Shown here: positions 48,737 through 57,122 of the stretch, piece after piece
Layout of the letters: each line of letters begins with the position of its first letter
Numbering within the stretch: the stretch's first letter is position 1
NCBI RefSeq assembly: GCF_010669145.1
Contig: NZ_CP048635.1
Span: forward strand, 620,001 to 684,000
From: Rhizobium oryzihabitans
GTDB taxonomy: Bacteria; Pseudomonadota; Alphaproteobacteria; Rhizobiales; Rhizobiaceae
Length of the DNA stretch: 64,000 nucleotides
Direction: 5' to 3'
The notes under the pieces: generated by a model
What the model was told of the DNA's origin: nothing
What the model saw: the letters and a program-made list of their open reading frames with translations, nothing else
Databases searched by the model: none
Program-made: the position numbers and the translations under genes

Positions 48737-48934
48737 ATGTCCGGCTTCACCACCGTTCTCGCCCTTATTGTCATGGGCCTTGTCGTCATCGTGCTGATAC
48801 GCGGCCTGTTCAACATGCTGAAGGGGCAGGACGCCAACCGTTCCAACAAGCTGATGCAGCTTCGCCTTCTCCTGCAGGCCATCGCCATCGTGCTCATCAT
48901 GCTCACCCTGTGGCTCACCGGCGGCGGCCGCTGA
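48737..48934 (+). CDS. Small twin-transmembrane protein (HIG1-like)
   Basis: The protein has 65 residues, preceded by GAGGAGG. Two hydrophobic helices (about 5-25 and 45-62) flank a polar loop (MLKGQDANRSNKLMQLRLLLQ), the pattern of alphaproteobacterial HIG1-type proteins linked to respiratory complex assembly or stability. It lies one base upstream of the adenosyltransferase start, so the two are probably translationally coupled. Confidence 0.75.
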   Translation: MSGFTTVLALIVMGLVVIVLIRGLFNMLKGQDANRSNKLMQLRLLLQAIAIVLIMLTLWLTGGGR

Positions 48935-48935
48935 T

Positions 48936-49514
48936 ATGGTGAAACTGAACAAGATCTACACCCGCACCGGCGACAAGGGCACTACGGCGCTGGTTTCCGG
49001 CCCGCGCCGCCTGAAACACGATCTTCGCGTCGAGGCCTATGGCACCGTGGACGAGGCGAATTCGGCGATCGGCGTGGCGCGGCTTCATACCGGCGGAATG
49101 GAAAAGCTGGATGCCATGCTGTTCCGTATCCAGAACGACCTCTTCGATCTGGGCGCCGATCTCGCCACCCCGGAAACCGACGAGCCGCCAGCTTACGAGC
49201 CGCTGCGCATCGTCGATAGCCAGGTCACGCGGCTGGAAAACGAGATCGACGACCTTAACGCCACACTTGAACCGCTGACCTCCTTCGTGCTGCCGGGCGG
49301 CAATGCGGCGGCGGCCAATCTGCACCTGGCGCGCACCATCTGCCGCCGGGCGGAACGGCTGATGGTGGAGCTTTCGGTCACCGAGGCCGAAATCGTCAGC
49401 CCGGCGGCCATCAAATATGCCAACCGCCTGTCCGACTTCCTGTTCGTTGCCGCCCGTTTCGCCAATGACGCGGGCAAGGCCGACATATTGTGGGTTCCCG
49501 GCAAGAACCGCTGA
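48936..49514 (+). CDS. Cob(I)alamin adenosyltransferase, PduO type
   Basis: The protein has 192 residues. The N-terminus KIYTRTGDKGTTAL is the ATP-binding signature of PduO-type enzymes, followed by RVEAYGTVDEANSAIG. The C-terminal helices contain CRRAERLM and NRLSDFLFVAAR. It makes adenosylcobalamin, the cofactor of the methylmalonyl-CoA mutase encoded about 10 kb away. It is coupled to the small membrane protein gene upstream. Confidence 0.93.
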   Translation: MVKLNKIYTRTGDKGTTALVSGPRRLKHDLRVEAYGTVDEANSAIGVARLHTGGMEKLDAMLFRIQNDLFDLGADLATPETDEPPAYEPLRIVDSQVTRLENEIDDLNATLEPLTSFVLPGGNAAAANLHLARTICRRAERLMVELSVTEAEIVSPAAIKYANRLSDFLFVAARFANDAGKADILWVPGKNR

Positions 49515-49546
49515 AGCGCCTCGATTGCGCAACCGAAGGGCATTCG

Positions 49547-50320
49547 ATGTTCATACCGCTGCACGATGCGAATTCCCTCAAACACATCCGGCTGCAATAT
49601 GTCACGATCGGCCTGATCGTGGTCAATGTGCTCGTCTGGATGTTTACCGGTGTGCTTGCCAGCGACACGCAGGCCAATGCGGCCGCACTCGGCCTCGGCT
49701 TTATTCCTGCTGTGGTTTTCGATTACGCCTACCTGGAACCTGCCCTGCAGGTGGTGCCGGATGATCTGACCGTCATAACCTATGCGTTTCTGCATCTGGA
49801 TTTCTGGCATCTGGCCGGAAACATGCTGTTCCTGTGGGTCTTCGGCGATAATGTCGAGGATGCGCTCGGCCACTTCCGTTTCCTGATCTTTTACATCGCC
49901 TGCGCCATCGCGGGTGCACTGTTACACGGCTTTGTCGCCCCCACCTCCGAAGGTCCGCTGATTGGCGCGTCCGGCGCGGTTTCCGGAGTCGTCGCGGCTT
50001 ATTTTCTGCTGCATCCCAGGGTGCGCGTCTGGGTGCTGGTCTTCATGCGTATTCCACTTCCCCTGCCCGCCTTCATTCCGCTGGCGCTGTGGATCGGCCA
50101 GCAGTTCCTGATGCTCGCACTCGGGCTGGAAGAAAACGTATCCTGGGGCGCGCATGTGGGCGGCATATTGGCAGGTGCGATCATGGTGATCTTCATGCGC
50201 AGGCCGGACGTTCCCCTGTTCGACCGCACCATTGTTCCGCCAAGGGCGGCGCAGTTCAAGAATCCGTCGCAAACGACAGGGTTGTCGCAAACCGAACGGG
50301 GCTATGACGGGAGCGGATGA
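49547..50320 (+). CDS. Rhomboid family intramembrane serine protease
   Basis: The protein has 257 residues with about six membrane helices. The catalytic Ser142 is in LIGASGAVSG and the catalytic His203 in WGAHVGG. HLDFWHLAGNMLFLWVFGDNVED is the conserved L1-loop and helix 2 region. It cleaves membrane proteins within or near the bilayer; its substrates are unknown. It lies 32 bp after the adenosyltransferase on the same strand. Confidence 0.92.
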   Translation: MFIPLHDANSLKHIRLQYVTIGLIVVNVLVWMFTGVLASDTQANAAALGLGFIPAVVFDYAYLEPALQVVPDDLTVITYAFLHLDFWHLAGNMLFLWVFGDNVEDALGHFRFLIFYIACAIAGALLHGFVAPTSEGPLIGASGAVSGVVAAYFLLHPRVRVWVLVFMRIPLPLPAFIPLALWIGQQFLMLALGLEENVSWGAHVGGILAGAIMVIFMRRPDVPLFDRTIVPPRAAQFKNPSQTTGLSQTERGYDGSG

Positions 50321-50337
50321 GCCCTTGACGGAGAGAT

Positions 50338-50364
50338 AACGTATTTACGTTAACGTCAACGTAA
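50338..50364. promoter_or_regulatory. ACGT-array operator upstream of etfBA
   Basis: Four ACGT cores start at 50339, 50347, 50353 and 50359. They form a perfect palindrome AACGTA-TT-TACGTT (50338-50351) and a second inverted repeat TTACGTT/AACGTAA (50345-50364). The style matches operators of MerR-type LiuR and related regulators of branched-chain amino acid and fatty acid breakdown in proteobacteria. It lies about 140 bp before the etfB start. Confidence 0.6.
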
Positions 50365-50502
50365 GGTATGCCTTGCGTGCATGTGATAATGAACATTGCT
50401 CCGTTGTAATTGCGGGAAAAATGCTTATCCATGTCGCCAACCTGTTTTTGGAGGTCCGCGCGGTTCATCGCCTCGCGGACAGGAGTTTGAGGAAAGCCAC
50501 CG

Positions 50503-51249
50503 ATGAAGATCCTTGTCCCCGTCAAACGAGTTGTTGATTACAACGTCAAGATCCGCGTGAAGGCGGATGGTTCTGGCGTTGAGCTTGCCAATGTGAAGAT
50601 GTCGATGAATCCGTTCGACGAAATCTCGGTGGAAGAGGCGCTTCGCCTGAAGGAAGCCGGCAAGGCTGAAGAGGTTGTGGTCGTGTCGATCGGCCCGGCC
50701 AAGGCGGAAGAGACGCTGCGCACGGCGCTTGCCATGGGCGCCGATCGCGCCATCCTGATCGAGACCGACGAGACGGTCGAGCCGCTGGCCGTCGCCAAGC
50801 TTTTGAAGGGTGTGGCGGAGGCCGAACAGCCCGGCCTCGTCATCGTCGGCAAGCAGGCGATCGACGACGATTCGAACCAGACCGGCCAGATGCTGGCAGC
50901 GCTGCTGGGCTGGGGCCAGGGCACCTTCGCCTCCAAGGTCGAGCCGTCCGACGGCAAGGTTGCGGTGACGCGTGAAGTCGATGGCGGTTTGCAGACGGTG
51001 GAGCTGAAGCTTCCCGCCGTCGTCACCACCGATCTTCGTCTGAACGAGCCGCGTTATGCCTCTTTGCCGAACATCATGAAGGCGAAGAAGAAGCCGCTCG
51101 ACAAGAAGTCGCCGGCCGATTTCGGCGTCGATGTTTCGCCGCGCCTGAAGGTGTTGAAGACCGAGGAGCCGGCAGGCCGCAAGGCGGGCATCAAGGTCGG
51201 CTCGGTTGCCGAACTGGTCGAAAAGCTCAAAGCCGACGGCGTCCTCTAA
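50503..51249 (+). CDS. etfB: Electron transfer flavoprotein beta subunit
   Basis: The protein has 248 residues and begins [19 protein letters not shown]. The family signature is present in [32 protein letters not shown]. It binds AMP and, with EtfA, carries electrons from acyl-CoA dehydrogenases to ETF:quinone oxidoreductase. The ACGT operator array is upstream and etfA follows 25 bp downstream. Confidence 0.95.
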   Translation: MKILVPVKRVVDYNVKIRVKADGSGVELANVKMSMNPFDEISVEEALRLKEAGKAEEVVVVSIGPAKAEETLRTALAMGADRAILIETDETVEPLAVAKLLKGVAEAEQPGLVIVGKQAIDDDSNQTGQMLAALLGWGQGTFASKVEPSDGKVAVTREVDGGLQTVELKLPAVVTTDLRLNEPRYASLPNIMKAKKKPLDKKSPADFGVDVSPRLKVLKTEEPAGRKAGIKVGSVAELVEKLKADGVL

Positions 51250-51274
51250 GGTTTCGGAAAAGGGAGATATTCTC

Positions 51275-52204
51275 ATGGCCATTCTTCTTCTGGCAGAACA
51301 CGACAACGCAACCCTTTCCGACCTGACGGGCAAGACGCTGACAGCGGCAACCCAGATCGGCGGCGACGTCCACATTCTGGTTGCCGGTTCCGGTGCCAAG
51401 GGTGCCGCCGACGCGGCCGCGAAACTCTCCGGCGTTTCCAAGGTGCTGCTGGCCGATGACGCGTCCTATGCCAATGCGCTCGCCGAGCCGCTGGCGGCGC
51501 TGATCGTTTCGCTCAGCCCCTCCTACGACGTCATCATCGCGCCGGCGACCGCGTCGGCCAAGAACGTTGCCCCGCGTGTGGCGGCCCTTCTCGATGTGGC
51601 GCAGGTCTCGGAAATCATCGAGGTCGTCAGCCCTGATACCTTCAAGCGCCCGATCTATGCCGGCAACGCCATCCAGACGGTACAGGCGACCGATGCGAAG
51701 AAGGTGATCACCGTGCGCCCGACCGCCTTTGCGGCGGCGGCTGAAGGCGGCTCGGCTCCGGTCGAAACCATTGGCGCTGCCGAGAACCCCGGCCTGTCCA
51801 GCTTCGTGTCCGACGCGCTCGCCTCTTCCGACCGTCCGGAACTGACATCGGCCAAGATCATCATCTCGGGCGGTCGCGCGCTCGGTTCGTCGGAAAAGTT
51901 CAAGGAAGTCATCCTTCCGGTCGCCGACAAGCTCGGTGCAGCCGTTGGCGCATCGCGCGCGGCGGTCGATGCGGGTTATGCGCCGAACGACTGGCAGGTT
52001 GGCCAGACCGGCAAGGTGGTCGCGCCGCAGCTTTACATCGCCGCCGGCATCTCCGGCGCCATCCAGCATCTGGCCGGCATGAAGGACTCAAAGGTCATCG
52101 TCGCCATCAACAAGGACGAGGAAGCGCCGATCTTCCAGGTCGCCGATTACGGCCTCGTCGCAGATCTGTTCGTGGCGCTGCCGGAACTCGAAAAGGCGCT
52201 GTGA
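51275..52204 (+). CDS. etfA: Electron transfer flavoprotein alpha subunit
   Basis: The protein has 309 residues from ATG 51275 with GGGAG upstream. The FAD-binding domain is clear: [50 protein letters not shown] and [18 protein letters not shown]. It pairs with EtfB. A strong terminator follows, which separates it from the hydroxybutyryl-CoA dehydrogenase gene. Confidence 0.95.
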   Translation: MAILLLAEHDNATLSDLTGKTLTAATQIGGDVHILVAGSGAKGAADAAAKLSGVSKVLLADDASYANALAEPLAALIVSLSPSYDVIIAPATASAKNVAPRVAALLDVAQVSEIIEVVSPDTFKRPIYAGNAIQTVQATDAKKVITVRPTAFAAAAEGGSAPVETIGAAENPGLSSFVSDALASSDRPELTSAKIIISGGRALGSSEKFKEVILPVADKLGAAVGASRAAVDAGYAPNDWQVGQTGKVVAPQLYIAAGISGAIQHLAGMKDSKVIVAINKDEEAPIFQVADYGLVADLFVALPELEKAL

Positions 52205-52222
52205 TTTTCAGCAGCTATCGGG

Positions 52223-52258
52223 GGCGGTGCGTTTTTTAAACGCACCGCCTTCTCTTTT
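52223..52258 (+). terminator. Rho-independent terminator after etfA
   Basis: Perfect 12-bp arms GGCGGTGCGTTT and AAACGCACCGCC with a TTT loop are followed by TTCTCTTTT. It lies 19 bp past the etfA stop. Confidence 0.85.
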
Positions 52259-52321
52259 GCGGCGATATGCGTAACATCGCCGACCAACACGCAGATGAAA
52301 TCCCCAAGAGGAGACCAGCAT

Positions 52322-53203
52322 ATGACCGCCCCCTTTAAGAATATCGGTGTCATCGGAGCCGGTCAGATGGGTTGCGGCATCGCGCATGTTTCCGCCTTGG
52401 CGGGTTACAAGGTTCATATTTACGACCTTTCCAAGGACGGTATTGAAGCCGGCCTTGCCACGATCAATGGCAACCTCGCCCGCCAGGTTACCAACGGCAA
52501 ACTTTCGGACGATGCCCGAAAAGAGGCGCTGGCGCTCATCAGCGGCTCGACGGATATCAACGACCTCGCACCGATGGATCTCGTCATCGAGGCGGCAACC
52601 GAAAACGAAGAGATCAAACGCAAGATTTATGCGCAGGTCTGCCCCGTGCTGAAGCCCGAAGCGCTTTTGGCCACCAACACCTCGTCCCTCTCCATTACCC
52701 GCCTGGCATCCGCGACCGATCGCCCCGAACAATTCATGGGCATCCACTTCATGAATCCCGTGCCGGTGATGAAGCTGGTGGAACTGGTGCGCGGCATCGC
52801 CACCAACGAAAAGACCTTCGATGCGGCCAAGGATTATGTACGGACGCTGGAAAAGGCGATCACCGTTGCCGAAGATTTCCCGGCCTTCATCGTCAACCGT
52901 ATCCTGCTGCCGATGATCAACGAGGCGATCTACACGCTTTACGAAGGTGTCGGTTCGGTTGAAGCCATCGACACCGCCATGAGGCTCGGCGCCAACCACC
53001 CGATGGGTCCGCTGCAGCTTGCCGATTTCATCGGTCTCGACACCTGTTTGTCGATCATGCAGGTGCTGCATGACGGTCTGGCCGACAGCAAATACCGCCC
53101 CTGCCCGCTGCTGGTGAAATATGTCGAGGCCGGCTGGCTCGGCCGCAAATCCGGCCGCGGTTTTTACGACTATCGCGGCGAGACGCCGGTTCCGACCCGC
53201 TAA
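52322..53203 (+). CDS. 3-hydroxybutyryl-CoA dehydrogenase
   Basis: The protein has 293 residues. The NAD-binding motif is IGVIGAGQMGCGIAHVSALAG. The family signature FIVNRILLPMINEAIYTLYEGVG and the catalytic MGIHFMNPVPVMKLVE are present. It interconverts acetoacetyl-CoA and 3-hydroxybutyryl-CoA, linked to butyrate or polyhydroxybutyrate metabolism. It follows etfBA but behind a terminator, so it has its own promoter or depends on read-through. Confidence 0.93.
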   Translation: MTAPFKNIGVIGAGQMGCGIAHVSALAGYKVHIYDLSKDGIEAGLATINGNLARQVTNGKLSDDARKEALALISGSTDINDLAPMDLVIEAATENEEIKRKIYAQVCPVLKPEALLATNTSSLSITRLASATDRPEQFMGIHFMNPVPVMKLVELVRGIATNEKTFDAAKDYVRTLEKAITVAEDFPAFIVNRILLPMINEAIYTLYEGVGSVEAIDTAMRLGANHPMGPLQLADFIGLDTCLSIMQVLHDGLADSKYRPCPLLVKYVEAGWLGRKSGRGFYDYRGETPVPTR

Positions 53204-53232
53204 AGCTCAGGAAATATACCTCAAGGTCCGAA

Positions 53233-53256
53233 TGCGGGAAGGGAACCCCTCCCGCA
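53233..53256. terminator. Bidirectional hairpin between hydroxybutyryl-CoA dehydrogenase and tlpA
   Basis: Arms TGCGGGA and TCCCGCA enclose a 10-nt loop at the junction of two convergent genes. There is no pronounced T tail, so it may act in both directions with moderate strength. Confidence 0.5.
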
Positions 53257-53269
53257 CGTATCAGGAAAC

Positions 53270-53938
53270 TTATTTAGCCTTCATTGCCGATATCAACGCC
53301 TTGGCATCCTCGCTATCCCAAGCTGCCGGGCCGTTCATGGCTGCAAGCAGGCAGCCTTTTTCGTCCAGAAGCAGCGTGGCGGGAAGGCCGAAGGCCAAGC
53401 CTTCCTTCTTCAGCACGTTGAAGACGCCCATGGAACTGTCGCGATAGTGCTTCAGAGCATCGATCTTGTATTCTTCCATGAAGGCTTTCGGTTTTTCATC
53501 CGCGCCGACATCGATATTGACGGCAACGACCTCGAAATTCTCGCCGCCCTTTTCCTTCTCCAGCGCGTTCAGCGCGGGCATTTCCTCCCGGCACGGCACG
53601 CACCAGGTGGCCCAGAGATTGAGAAGAACCGCCTTGCCCTTGAGATCGGCAAGCGTCATGTCCCTGGCTTCCGGACCCTTGAAGGAAAGCGGAATGACGC
53701 GCGGCTTGTCCGTGGCCGACATGGCCGCTACCTGGCCTTTCAGAAAGGGTTCCAGCGAGGCGATGCGGTTTGCAGCACCGTCACATAAACCGGCCTCGGC
53801 AACCGCTGCCCCTTGAACCGGGCTCTCAGACCCAATATGCCTGAACCAGACCGCGCCCGCGCCGCACACGACACCGGCTACGGCAGCAATTGCAACCAAT
53901 CTGGCGGAAGGAAGCCTGAACGGCCTTTTTTCTGTCAT
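53270..53938 (-). CDS. TlpA-like thiol:disulfide interchange protein
   Basis: The protein has 222 residues. A single N-terminal membrane anchor (about residues 13-32) is followed by a periplasmic thioredoxin domain with the active site [11 protein letters not shown] (Cys113 and Cys116). TlpA reduces disulfides in periplasmic copper proteins during cytochrome oxidase maturation. It is divergent from argH, with 24 bp between starts. Confidence 0.9.
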   Translation of the reverse strand: MTEKRPFRLPSARLVAIAAVAGVVCGAGAVWFRHIGSESPVQGAAVAEAGLCDGAANRIASLEPFLKGQVAAMSATDKPRVIPLSFKGPEARDMTLADLKGKAVLLNLWATWCVPCREEMPALNALEKEKGGENFEVVAVNIDVGADEKPKAFMEEYKIDALKHYRDSSMGVFNVLKKEGLAFGLPATLLLDEKGCLLAAMNGPAAWDSEDAKALISAMKAK

Positions 53939-53962
53939 CGAATACTCCAGGGCACTGCGAAC

Positions 53963-55363
53963 ATGGCTGACGGCACAGATCAGAAATCCTCCAACCAGAT
54001 GTGGGGCGGACGTTTCGCTTCCGGGCCATCAGCCATCATGGAAGAGATAAATGCCTCCATCGGCTTCGACAAGAAGCTTTACGCCCAGGACATCCGCGGC
54101 TCTATGGCGCATGCCACCATGCTGGCGGAAAAAGGCATTATTTCGCAGGAAGATAAAGAGAAGATCGTTCACGGCCTGAACACGATCCTGTCAGAAATCG
54201 AAGCCGGCACCTTCGAATTCTCACGCAAGCTCGAAGATATTCACATGAACATCGAGGCGCGGCTTGCCACCCTCATCGGCACGGCGGCCGGCCGGCTGCA
54301 CACCGCCCGCTCGCGCAACGACCAGGTGGCGCTCGATTTCCGTCTCTGGGTCAAGGAAGAATTGCAGAAGACGGAGGGCATGCTGACCGCGCTCATCGCC
54401 GCCTTCCTCGACCGCGCCGAAGAAAATGCCGATACCGTCATGCCCGGCTTCACCCATCTGCAGACGGCCCAGCCTGTCACTTTCGGCCATCATTGCATGG
54501 CCTATGTGGAAATGTTCGGCCGTGACCGCGCCCGCGTGCGCCACGCCATCGAGCATCTGGATGAAAGCCCGATCGGCGCCGCTGCCCTTGCCGGCACCGG
54601 CTATCCCATCGACCGCCACATGACGGCCAAGGCGCTCGGTTTCCGCGAGCCGACCCGCAACTCCATCGACACCGTGTCCGACCGCGATTTCGCGCTGGAA
54701 TTCCTGTCTATCGCTTCCATCTGCGCCACGCATCTGTCGCGTCTCGCCGAAGAAATCGTCATCTGGTCGACGCCGCAATTCGGTTTCATCCGCCTCTCGG
54801 ATGCCTTTTCCACCGGCTCCTCGATCATGCCGCAGAAGAAGAACCCGGATGCCGCCGAACTGGTGCGCGCCAAGACCGGCCGCATCAACGGCTCGCTAGT
54901 CGCACTTCTGACGGTCATGAAGGGCCTGCCGCTCGCCTATTCCAAGGACATGCAGGAAGACAAGGAGCAGGTTTTCGATGCTGCCGAAAGCCTGGAACTG
55001 GCCATTGCCGCCATGACCGGCATGATCCGCGACCTTGAAGTGCGCAAGGACCGCATGCGTGCGGCGGCGGGATCTGGTTATTCCACCGCAACCGATCTTG
55101 CCGACTGGCTGGTGCGCGAGGCGGGCCTGCCCTTCCGCGATGCCCACCATGTGACCGGCAATGCCGTGGCGCTGGCGGAAAAGAAGGGCTGCGATCTGGC
55201 CGATCTTTCGCTGGAAGACCTGCAGGCGATCCACCCGGCCATCACGAGCGGCGTTTTCGACGTTCTTTCGGTCGAGGCATCGGTTGCCAGCCGTACCAGT
55301 TTCGGCGGCACGGCTCCTTCCGAAGTGAAGAAGCAGATCGCCTGGTGGCGTGGACGCAACTGA
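53963..55363 (+). CDS. argH: Argininosuccinate lyase
   Basis: The protein has 466 residues from ATG 53963 ([18 protein letters not shown]). The superfamily signature [15 protein letters not shown] lies at about 285-299, and [15 protein letters not shown] and [15 protein letters not shown] are present. It splits argininosuccinate into arginine and fumarate, the last step of arginine synthesis. A terminator follows. Confidence 0.95.
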   Translation: MADGTDQKSSNQMWGGRFASGPSAIMEEINASIGFDKKLYAQDIRGSMAHATMLAEKGIISQEDKEKIVHGLNTILSEIEAGTFEFSRKLEDIHMNIEARLATLIGTAAGRLHTARSRNDQVALDFRLWVKEELQKTEGMLTALIAAFLDRAEENADTVMPGFTHLQTAQPVTFGHHCMAYVEMFGRDRARVRHAIEHLDESPIGAAALAGTGYPIDRHMTAKALGFREPTRNSIDTVSDRDFALEFLSIASICATHLSRLAEEIVIWSTPQFGFIRLSDAFSTGSSIMPQKKNPDAAELVRAKTGRINGSLVALLTVMKGLPLAYSKDMQEDKEQVFDAAESLELAIAAMTGMIRDLEVRKDRMRAAAGSGYSTATDLADWLVREAGLPFRDAHHVTGNAVALAEKKGCDLADLSLEDLQAIHPAITSGVFDVLSVEASVASRTSFGGTAPSEVKKQIAWWRGRN

Positions 55364-55391
55364 TAAAATCGCGTTACGCTGCGATCACAAG

Positions 55392-55421
55392 AAACAGGGT
55401 GCACAAGCGCCCTGTTTTTCG
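55392..55421 (+). terminator. Rho-independent terminator after argH
   Basis: Arms AAACAGGGTGC and GCGCCCTGTTT (one G-U pair) with loop ACAA, followed by further T residues. It starts 28 bp after the argH stop. Confidence 0.8.
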
Positions 55422-55457
55422 TTATCAGAGAGGCACATATTTCCTTTGGACAGGCTC

Positions 55458-55661
55458 ATGCTTTCAAAAACCGCGCGCAAACTCATCGTTCCCATCGGCA
55501 TGACGCTTGCCGTCAGCCTTGCTCTCAGCGCCTGCGGGCGAAAGGGCGACATCGACCCGCCGAGCACGCCGGTCGAAATGCGCAACAAGCGCAATGCCGA
55601 CGGAACGGAGACGAAGCCGGCAACGGCGGAGCGGCCGTTCATCCTCGACAAGCTTCTCTGA
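55458..55661 (+). CDS. LptM-like small lipoprotein
   Basis: The protein has 67 residues. A lipoprotein signal ends in the lipobox LSAC, followed by GRKGDIDPPSTP, the typical start of the small lipoprotein LptM (YifL), which assists the LPS-export protein LptD. The order argH, lptM, lysA is common in proteobacteria. It lies 13 bp upstream of lysA and is probably co-transcribed. Confidence 0.8.
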   Translation: MLSKTARKLIVPIGMTLAVSLALSACGRKGDIDPPSTPVEMRNKRNADGTETKPATAERPFILDKLL

Positions 55662-55674
55662 CGGGAAAAAGCCT

Positions 55675-56943
55675 GTGAACCATTTTGGCTATATCGACGG
55701 CGTGCTTCACGCCGAAAACGTGCCCGTGCCTGAGATCGCCAAGGCGGTCGGCACGCCGTTCTACGTCTATTCGACCGCGACGCTGGAGCGCCACTACAAG
55801 GTTTTCTCAGGCGCTTTCGCGGATGTGGACGCCATGGTCTGTTACGCCATGAAGGCCAATTCCAATCAGGCGGTTTTGAAGACGCTGGCAAAGCTCGGCG
55901 CGGGCATCGACGTCGTGTCGGGCGGCGAATTGCGCCGTGCGCTTGCAGCCGGGGTTCCGGCAAGTCGCATCATGTTTTCCGGCGTCGGAAAAACGGTTGC
56001 GGAAATGGATTATGCGCTGGAAGCCGGAATCTACTGTTTCAACATCGAATCCGAGCCGGAGCTGGAAGTTCTCAACCTGCGCGCCGTGAAAGTGGGCAAG
56101 CGGGCACATGTCTCCTTCCGCATCAATCCGAATGTGGATGCGCGCACCCACGCCAAGATTTCCACCGGCAAGAAAGAGAACAAGTTCGGTATTTCCTATG
56201 AGCGCGCCCGCGCGGTCTATGCCTATGCCGCCACCCTGCCCGGCATCGAAGTCACCGGCATCGACATGCATATCGGTAGCCAGATCACCGAATTGCAGCC
56301 TTTCGAGGATGCTTTCCGGTTGCTGCGCGAACTGGTCGAAGCGCTGCGCACCGACGGACATGCGATCAGCCACGTCGATATCGGCGGCGGCCTTGGTATC
56401 CCTTACCGCGAGGACAACAATCCGCCGCCGCTGCCGGATGCCTATGCCCATATCGTCAAGAACGAGCTGAAGAGCCTCAACTGCAAGATCGTCACCGAGC
56501 CGGGCCGCCTGATCGTCGGCAATGCCGGCATTCTGGTGACGGAAGTGATTTATGTGAAGGATGGCGGCGAGAAGACATTCGTGATCGTCGACGGTGCGAT
56601 GAACGACCTCATCCGCCCGACGCTTTACGAGGCCTATCACGGCATCCGTCCCGTGGTGCAGCCGACTGAGGACGCACCGCGCATCAAGGCGGATATCGTC
56701 GGCCCCGTCTGCGAAACCGGCGACTATCTGGCGCTGGACCGCGAAATGGCGGCCCCTGAGCCGGGCGATCTGATCGCCGTCAGTTCCGCCGGCGCTTATG
56801 GCGCGGTGCAGGCAGGCACCTATAATTCGCGCCTGCTGGTGCCGGAAGTGCTGGTGAAGGGGGACAAGTTCCACGTCATCCGCCCGCGCGGCACCTATGA
56901 AGAGTTGATCGCTCTCGATTCCGTGCCAGCCTGGCTCGATTGA
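55675..56943 (+). CDS. lysA: Diaminopimelate decarboxylase
   Basis: The protein has 422 residues with a GTG start at 55675. The PLP-binding Lys60 is in CYAMKANSNQ. HIGSQI, DIGGGLGIPY, EPGRLIVG and PVCETGDYLA are the family blocks. It decarboxylates meso-diaminopimelate to lysine. It is in an operon with the small lipoprotein gene. Confidence 0.95.
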   Translation: MNHFGYIDGVLHAENVPVPEIAKAVGTPFYVYSTATLERHYKVFSGAFADVDAMVCYAMKANSNQAVLKTLAKLGAGIDVVSGGELRRALAAGVPASRIMFSGVGKTVAEMDYALEAGIYCFNIESEPELEVLNLRAVKVGKRAHVSFRINPNVDARTHAKISTGKKENKFGISYERARAVYAYAATLPGIEVTGIDMHIGSQITELQPFEDAFRLLRELVEALRTDGHAISHVDIGGGLGIPYREDNNPPPLPDAYAHIVKNELKSLNCKIVTEPGRLIVGNAGILVTEVIYVKDGGEKTFVIVDGAMNDLIRPTLYEAYHGIRPVVQPTEDAPRIKADIVGPVCETGDYLALDREMAAPEPGDLIAVSSAGAYGAVQAGTYNSRLLVPEVLVKGDKFHVIRPRGTYEELIALDSVPAWLD

Positions 56944-57122
56944 TCCGCCATTCATCCGGCTTGGTCGATCACAATTGAGCGAAGCTGCCTAAAAAATGGG
57001 GGTGAGCACCCGGCTGCCCTCGTCTTCGCCACAAAGAATGTTATCCTGCCGTCTCGAGACATAGAGTATTTCGCCGTTCCGGGAATGGCGTTTGACGTGG
57101 CCAGAACCGGGAGAACGGATTG

